A stretch of DNA of 64,000 bases from Phaseolus vulgaris (lineage: Eukaryota > Streptophyta > Magnoliopsida > Fabales > Fabaceae), in assembly GCF_000499845.2 (NCBI RefSeq), contig NC_023759.2:48396172-48460171 (forward strand), read 5' to 3'. The notes beneath the pieces are model-generated. The model did no database searches. It was not told the origin of the DNA and saw nothing but the letters and a program-made list of their open reading frames with translations. How positions within the stretch are numbered: position 1 is the first letter of the stretch; each line of letters starts with the position of its first letter. This document shows positions 52,118 through 64,000 of this stretch, one piece after another. The position numbers and the translations under genes are program-made.

Positions 52118-52791
52118 TTGAATCTCACAAATGTTTTTTTTATCAGCAATAAACAATGAATAAATGTGAGTCACTTTAGAGGTGACCCAACCCTTATATA
52201 AAACACACGACCTTTAACCTTTTCCACAACACACACCCCGCCAACTCCTAAAAACTTAAAAAAATCCGAAAAGAACCACCTACAACCCTCACTCTTATAC
52301 CCAAACAAACCATCAAAACATCATCTCCATACAGGCCAAAGGATCAACAACCAATCAGAGAAGGAAAAGATTGCATCCTGCGACTTGGAAGTAACTCAAG
52401 TCCATGCCTTTAGTTGCACCAAAGCGAATACTTCCAATACATCTATTACACCCCCTCTAAATATTACTCTGTTTCTATGTTTTCAGATTTCGTTGACGAC
52501 CGTGATCCAAATCACTTCCCAAACCTCATTTACTGAAACAGACACGTTGCTCAACCTAAACTGAGAGAAATTTAGCAGTGGAACATTATGAAACACACTT
52601 TGCATGCCCAACCAAGTACAACAAAGGTTCCACACTCGCCACGCAAAACTACACTCAAAGAACAAACGAGTGTGAGATTCCTCCTCCACCCCGCAAAGAC
52701 TACACATAGAACTTACCGCCGTGATCCCACGTTTTTCCAAGTTAGCCTTAGTAGCCAACTTATTTCCCAACACCCTTGAATCCCACAAATG
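52118..52791 (-). mobile_element. 5'-truncated LINE with 16-bp target-site duplications
   Basis: The minus strand encodes the C-terminal part of LINE ORF2: LGNKLATKANLEKRGI, then the zinc-binding reverse-transcriptase motif CSLCGVEEESHTRLFFECSF (C..C...H....C) and WRVWNLCCTWLG. The frame continues past an in-frame TGA at about 52481 (a Trp position) into KHRNRVIFRGG, LVQLKAW-type sequence and FSFSDWLLIP. A short 3' region ends in an A run (complement of the T run at about 52134-52141). Immediately beyond each end is the same 16-mer, ttgaatctcacaaatg at 52118-52133 and ttgaatcccacaaatg at 52776-52791, with one mismatch. This is the hallmark of target-primed insertion of a truncated copy. The element body is about 640 bp and is dead. 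Confidence 0.85.
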
Positions 52792-53762
52792 TAATTAGAT
52801 TAACCCTTGTTCTTTAAGAATTGATAGTAAAATCCTATGACATTGATGCTACCATTATTTTTTCTTGGATTGACCTGTTTTGAAGGTCATTTTATTGAAT
52901 TTTTCTCTAACTTTAAGAGGACATTCCGATCTTTTGGAGATTTGAATTAATTCACCATCTTCACTTAATTATTTATCTTTTTATTCATATTTTGAGTCTA
53001 AAACTTAAAGACCAAAATGACTTCTTCTAAGAAAATATTAGCAGAGGTAGATTCAACTATATCCGTTGTCAAAAAAATCAGACATTACTCTTGAATCCTT
53101 TATCCACCACGTGAAAATATTCAAAATAATTTTACAAGTTTAAATTTTTATAAACAAATTTAAAAGTAACTAGTTTCACAACAACTAACTTATGAGTATT
53201 GCATTAATTACACACATGAGAATCCTTCTAAAATGTTTACTTGTAAAAAAAATTAATATTTTTAATAACTACAAAATTATGTATAAGATTGATAGAATAT
53301 GAGATATATAAAAGTGGGTAAATTGCGAGAAAAACTATTGTAATATATGTATCTTTATGACTGTGAACCTAGTACCCAAAATAATTAAGCAGTTGATAAT
53401 TTTTATTTTATTTACACATTTTAATAATTAAGAGATAGAAAAAATACTTACCTCACCTATTTTTTATCGAATTACTCAACAATCATCTCATGTTTTTATT
53501 TTTCCCCTTCTTCTCACTCTATTTATTTTATCTATTGTGCTCATGAATCAAATAAAGCAGCAAGGAAAATGGGAGGAAAAAAAGTAGGAGGTGTGGTAAG
53601 ATAGAAATGTAATAAAAGCAAATGTACTTACAACAAAGTCTCACCAACTACACAATTATACACACAAAACACTCTAGTCAACACACAACAGTTATTTAGT
53701 TTCACTTTTGCAGAAACATCACATTCCTATCCATGCAAGCCTTGCGGGCTTTAATATTACTA
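52792..53762. other. Spacer downstream of the HMG gene
   Basis: AT-rich with no supported gene. The part next to 53762 should hold the 3' untranslated region of the HMG gene (minus strand). Confidence 0.5.
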
Positions 53763-54419
53763 CTAAGCAATATTTTCTACCAATTCGGGCTTCACTTTCG
53801 GAGGCCTTCCCCTGGGCTTTCCGCTGGGCTTCAACGGGGAAGCCGATGCTTCGCCAAAACCTCCAGCGGGCCGGGCCATCTTCCTAGGCCGGCCTCTGGG
53901 TCTGCCACTCCCAGCCGAGGCTTTGGGTGGCCTTGGCGTGTCCCTTGGGCCTTTTGGGGGACGGCCCCTGGGCCTGGGCGGTGACAAGACAGTGCCCGGA
54001 GGCAGAAACTCCTTGGGCTTGGGCGGCCTGCCACGGCCACGCCGCGGCGGCGCGTTTGGGTTACGCTTGGTGTAGTTATTCTTCCAAAAGTCCAGCAACC
54101 CAGTGTCCCTCAATTTTGCAAGGTGCACATTGAGCAGTACCTTGTGGCCCGGAGGCAGTACACCGTACTTAGATTCTATGTACTTGGAAATTGACGTTTT
54201 ATTGGAGCCATTCCCTTCATTCAGTGCCTCAATCGCCTCCAAAATCATCTGAAATAATAAAATTGGAACATCCTAAAACATGTTTTGTATAGAAAATATG
54301 TGAAATTTGCATGAAATTATGAGCAGAAAGAGAAAGGGATTAATGATAGGTTAGAATGCAGTTACCTCGGGGTATGGAGGAAGTGAAAGGGATTTATTAA
54401 TGAAGTCTCCAGTTGCCAT
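53763..54419 (-). CDS. HMG-Y/HMGA-type AT-hook protein with linker-histone-like domain
   Basis: Two exons on the minus strand: 54419-54366 (18 codons, MATGDFINKSLSLPPYPE) and 54248-53763, giving 179 residues. It is a nuclear architectural protein that binds the minor groove of AT-rich DNA. The N-terminal half (about 14-80) is a linker-histone GH1/H15-like domain: PPYPEMILEAIEALNEGNGS, SISKYIESKYG, LLNVHLAKLRDTG. It is followed by four AT-hooks with cores GRGRP (89-93), PRGRP (111-115), PRGRP (135-139) and PRGRP (163-167), each with flanking Pro and Lys. The arrangement is that of the soybean HMG-Y-related proteins and plant HMGA. The second exon is very GC-rich because of its Pro/Arg/Gly codons. 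Confidence 0.95.
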
Positions 54420-54819
54420 TAAAGTTAGTTGCTGAGTTTGTTTGTTTGATTGAGTTGAGGGTTTGGAACCTCGGATTCCAACACTACCTTGTCCAACTCA
54501 AGTTTAAGCTTTCACAGTTTTCACACACCACTGTCTTGTTCCTGAACAAGGATCTGATTTGAAGGGAGATAATAAATATAATAAATAATAAAAAACCAAA
54601 AACCAAAAAGGGACGGCTGAGAATAGCGGAAGCAGAGGCAATCGGATGGTTGGATCTTGATCTGAGGAGAGGACGGATCGATGACGTGGCCCTGGTTTTT
54701 ATTTTTGAATGGATTAATGTAGAAGATGTGGTTGGGGATGACGTTGATTGCAGCGAGGTGGGCCCCGCAAAGGCTTTCTCCTCTCCATCAGATACGCTGT
54801 TTCTTCTTTCATTGTCCAA

Positions 54820-56318
54820 TCACTTTCAACATTAACCACGTTCGCAAACAAATAATTACCTCCTCTTTTTCAACAAACTTTTTTTACACTATCTTTTTAC
54901 TATTTTTTATAATATACAATTTCTAAAATACCAAATTTATGATTTTAACCTTTTATTATAACACATTCTCTCTCTCTTTAAATTGTAAGTTGATTTATAA
55001 ACTTGGTTTCAATAAAACTAAAACTAAAACAGTTAAATTTCATTATTCTATATCAACAAAAATCAGAGTTACCCAAACGAATAAGCGTTAAAAAGAAACA
55101 CAAAAATATTGAGTTCTTAAGTGGGAAGTCATAAACTACAACAACAAAGAAAGGAAAGTAAGAACTAAACCCTGTCAATATTAGCATTACAACACAAATT
55201 TCATAGAAACTAATGGAAGAAAATAAAATATATGACAAAAAAATTATAGAAATTGATTGAATGTAATTGCATAAAAAAAATTACTAGAAGCTATAACGAT
55301 AAATAATTTAATAATAATAAAATATGAACTAATAACCAATAAATTTTAAAATCCCTAAAATAATCAAATAAAGACAATTTTTTTTTGAAAGCATAAAATT
55401 AAAAGGTTACCAAAATTGAAAGCAATGCATAAGAGACAAATTACTCATGAGAAGTCTGAAGTTTGCTTTCATCTTTCGCTTTTTTTTTGAGACTGCTTTC
55501 ATTTTTTTTTCACACTCAATATGTTTAACATTATTACTATAGAAGAATATATAAATAATAAATAATGCAATACACTCAATAAGTTTAACATTATTACTAG
55601 AAGAATATATAAATAATGCAATACTCAATATGTTTAACATTATTACTATAGAAGAATATATAAATAATGCAATTCAATATTTTAATGATTCCTTATATTC
55701 ACCTCATCCAACCTAAATCTCACTGAATATATCAAGAAAACCTACATTATATTTTACAGGATCTTAAGGAGCAGAAGTTTTAATTAACTGGTATTTTAGC
55801 TTATACAGTACAGAGGATAAATATTTATTTTATATAACTAACTCCTCAATATATAAATATGTTAAAATGTATAAATTATATTATATCTAAATTTATATTT
55901 ATTTAAAGATATCCGTTATATTTAAAATTTGTAATAAATTATGAACATTTGTAGACAAGTCCAAAATATATCAATATTGAATTTAAAAAATGAAAAATGA
56001 TGCAGTGAAAGAAGATATAAAGATTAAAAACTTCTTAAAGACACTCTTATTGTTGCAAATGAGACATGAGATGCATATTTTAATTAAGAAGCCCTGTAAT
56101 TATAATTTATTTTAGGGAATGCAACTATTTTCATCATCAAACATGTTACAATCTGAGGACAACAATTATTAATAAATATTTATTCCATAATCCATAGTGA
56201 ATGAGTAAGATTTATAATACAAAACGATATAGGTCTTTGAATTCTTGATACATTGCTATTCCTCGGAGGTATAGTCGGGAGAGTGTAATGAAAATGATAG
56301 TGTGAGCAGTGGATATTA
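54820..56318. other. Spacer between the HMG and DHAR genes
   Basis: AT-rich with no supported gene. It includes the tandem array at 55512-55673. The end nearest 56318 should contain the DHAR 3' untranslated region. Confidence 0.5.
55512..55673. repeat. Three-copy tandem repeat (60, 51 and 51 bp)
   Basis: Units at 55512-55571, 55572-55622 and 55623-55673 share 'actcaatatgtttaacatta' and 'agaagaatatataaataatg'. The first unit has an extra internal 'aataaat' duplication, and the second lacks a 'ta' before agaagaa. Confidence 0.8.
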
Positions 56319-61537
<5,219 letters not shown>

Positions 61538-62305
61538 TGCCAGCGTCTACTCCGAACCTCTGAATGGTGATGCTGACGATGATGTTGCGTTGTGGTTTTG
61601 GTTCCGGTGATGTTTACGTGGCACTATCCTACGTTTACAGCAACATGGTTCTAAGGTTGAATCAGAGTTAAAAATGGAATTATGAATTATTTTAAATGAT
61701 AATTTTGTGTTTTATAATAATTATTCTAAATAATATATTTTAAGTTAGTTTTTAATTCATTAATTATTTATAAGGATTTAGTGAATGGAAGTTTTAATAT
61801 TTAATTTATTTTTATCTCCGATATAAGAAAAGTTAATTTATGTTAATTAAGAAAACTAATTAACTTTACTTAATTATTTTTAATTAAATAGTTTTTGAAA
61901 AATTGATGTTGAAAAGAAAATTTTAAATAATTGAATGATGCTTTAAAAATAATCTCATTAAATCGCAAAATATATTATCGTAAGATTTTTTTTTTGTTTA
62001 TTTATGTATATTACAGTTTTCCTTCTCCTAACATCCATATGAAATCGAATTTACTTTCCCTTGAATAAAATAGTGTCATGTTAAGTAGTTTCATTTGAAA
62101 TGTTTTTAATTTATATTTATATTTATATTTCTATATTAATCTAAATTCAAAATCCATTATAAAAATCAAAACATTTAATACAGTATTTACTTACTAATTT
62201 AATTGTAATTAATTAGAAATGTATCAAGGTTTTTTTTTTTATTTGGGTTAGTATATCAAAACAATGGGCCCATGAGTCTATTCAAAAGAAAAACGCCGGA
62301 AAGAG
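61538..62305. other. Spacer upstream of the DHAR gene
   Basis: The first 120 bp are GC-richer and probably hold the DHAR leader and proximal promoter (minus strand). The rest is AT-rich with no gene. Confidence 0.5.
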
Positions 62306-62726
62306 AATTTCTTCCTCCAACACCATAGTTTGTTTCTGCACCTCCTTAAATATTTTAGTTCCAAACTACCCTTCCGCAAAAGGTGTAGAGGTTTTTCAAA
62401 TTTATAATCGGTAGACCTTCTAAATTCTAGAATTCAAAATATTTTTTTTAAAAAATTCTAAAGTTTAGAATTCGAATCTAGAAAATATATTTCAAACTCT
62501 AGAATTTTAGAGTTTGAAAAAAAAATGTATTCCAAATTCCAAATTCTAAAATATAAAATATATTTTTAAATTCAAAAAGTATATTTCAAATTCTAGAATT
62601 TGAAATTTTAAAATCCAGAAAAAAGAGAAGAAGAGTATAACAAAAAAGATGAAAAAAAGGACAAAGTTATCATTTAATGTTTTCTGTGGAGGTGCAGGAA
62701 GAAGATATGGAGGTGCAAGAAGAAAT
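62306..62726. repeat. MITE-like repeat, 'cttcctgcacc' family, copy 4
   Basis: The left end reads aatttcttcctccaacacca. The right end in reverse complement reads aatttcttcttgcacctcca, so the ends are good terminal inverted repeats. A second, internal pair exists: tttctgcacctcctt near 62333 and 'gtggaggtgcaggaagaa' near 62686. The interior consists of repeated 'attctagaattcaaa' and 'aaattctagaatttga' words able to fold into a long hairpin. There is no coding capacity. Confidence 0.65.
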
Positions 62727-64000
62727 TATCTGCCTGAAGCGGGAGAAGAGAAACCACAAAGCCCAAAAACTTATGAATGGGCTTATTAGATATAGTAGTC
62801 CTTAAATAACTGAGTTGGGTTGGAATTTTTTCAAAGTTGTAATGCCCCAACAATATATATTTATAGAAAAGAAAAAAAGTATTTATGATGATTATGATAA
62901 TCTTTTAAGTCACGTGGTATACATTATAACGAATCGATGATAAGAATGCATGTTGAATTTTGAACAAAACCAGCTTACACGTTACAAACCCAGCACGTGC
63001 TAGGCTATCATGAAGAATATTATACTTATCATCTTATTATATACCAGCCAAACAAATCCCATTACAGAGAAGGAAGAACCAATGAACTATGGAATATCAC
63101 TATTCTCTTCTCAAATAGATCTAATCAATATACTCCTAATTTTTATATCAGTATTAATGTTATGCATGATTAAATTTTAAAATTAAAATATAATATATAT
63201 TAGAATAAACATGATCAAATACAAATGTAATGTAATATTATATTAATATCATTTCCTAAGTTTAAAATATTTTGATATACAATGATTTAAAACATTCAAT
63301 ACATAAGACATTCCAATTCAATTCAATTTATCTTTAAATTGAAACTAATTTTACTTTACCATGTTCATTGAGATTAGTGTTCTTAGTTTTGTATTTTGAT
63401 TTTGAAGTTTGATCTACCTTGAGAGTGGCTAATTGAGCTTCAATCAAGACACTTTTCTCACTTTGGATGCATAAACTTTTGCAAGTTATAATTTCAGACC
63501 CACCTTTATCATTCACACCTACCTTACAGTCCTTTTTAACAATAAAATATTATATATAGATAATAAATTATAAATATAAATAAAATCTCAAAATAAAATA
63601 ATTAATAAATATATGGTTAGGGGGAGTTGGGAAACTATCATCTTCCATAATCTTTTACAGATTGGAAGAGTCTCATTTTTAATTCACCTTTCTTTTTATA
63701 TTCTTCCTTTTTTCACTTTTGTGAACTTGAAAGTAGGGAAAGATTAAAAAGAATTATTAAATTACTTTTCCATCAATAGTGAACATCATTTCATTGTTAC
63801 CCTTTGATAAATTGATAGTTATTAACTTTTACATATAAAAGAACATCAATATACATTCTCCATGCTAGAAATTAGGCTATTAATTAATAAAAAAAACATC
63901 TTTCACAGAACTTTTAATACTATTATTATTATTATAAAAGTTAGACAAACTTATCATCAAGTCTATTAATAATTAATTGGACGGTATTATAAAATGTTTG
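62727..64000. other. AT-rich spacer to the window end
   Basis: A minus-strand frame at 63334-63516 (NDKGGSEIITCKSLCIQSEK, later LATLKVDQTSKSKYK) has a protein-like composition and could be an exon of a gene beyond the window. It has no recognisable motif, so it is not called. Nothing else is seen. Confidence 0.4.

Noticed and set aside
51838..52149. 103-codon minus-strand frame rich in Phe
   Set aside because: Low-complexity AT-rich translation with no motif. It extends into the LINE target duplication and tail.
53733..54133. Plus-strand Gly/Pro/Trp-rich frames
   Set aside because: They are antisense shadows of the AT-hook coding exon.
54484..54819. Minus-strand 111-codon open frame upstream of the HMG gene that looks like a membrane protein N-terminus
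   Set aside because: It contains no ATG at all; the frame opens with TTG directly after a stop. Its hydrophobic part is the AT-rich TATA region of the HMG promoter read as codons.

Overview
This is a nuclear segment of a plant genome. It is strongly AT-rich outside genes, has short phase-conserved exons with GT-AG introns, and encodes plant-specific families. Several products (the HMG-Y-like AT-hook protein, the chloroplast-type dehydroascorbate reductase, the MYB) look legume-like, so I infer a dicot, probably a phaseoloid legume. The species cannot be fixed from sequence alone.

Layout. Positions 1-17200 contain no intact gene. They are AT-rich spacer packed with decayed mobile DNA: three or four copies of a short repeat with 'cttcctgcacc' ends, copies of an AT-rich fold-back (CACTA-like) family, one of them broken by a LINE 3' end carrying a dead RNase H domain and another by a younger CACTA-ended insertion, and an LTR-like promoter/poly(A) unit near 13.0-13.9 kb. 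An R2R3-MYB gene of the MYB20/42/43/85 type lies at 17554-19569 (+). The next 14 kb (19.7-33.9 kb) is spacer with more repeat copies and no convincing gene.

The right half is gene-rich. It holds a GH17 beta-1,3-glucanase with an X8/CBM43 module and a C-terminal GPI-type tail (33980-36619, +); a class 3 lipase of the plant calmodulin-binding/DAG-lipase-like type (40156-43799, +); an ALY/REF mRNA-export adaptor (THO complex subunit 4) transcribed toward it (49849-44532, -); an HMG-Y/HMGA-type AT-hook protein (54419-53763, -); and a chloroplast-type dehydroascorbate reductase (61537-56319, -). All exon joins were worked out by hand from splice sites, reading phase and family conservation. Every gene keeps frame except the DHAR, where one extra A in exon 2 breaks it.

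The genes do not form a pathway. They are ordinary housekeeping and development loci (secondary-wall transcription, callose turnover, lipid hydrolysis, mRNA export, chromatin, ascorbate recycling). The least ordinary content is the DHAR frameshift, the nested and dated insertions (a 5'-truncated LINE with 16-bp target duplications at 52118-52791, and a CACTA-like insertion inside an older inverted repeat at 9770-10440), the 'cttcctgcacc' repeat family, a ~105-bp degenerate tandem array at 37.5-38.0 kb, and an exon-like fragment inside the big DHAR intron. I saw no CRISPR array, rRNA or tRNA, and no clear new multi-gene system.
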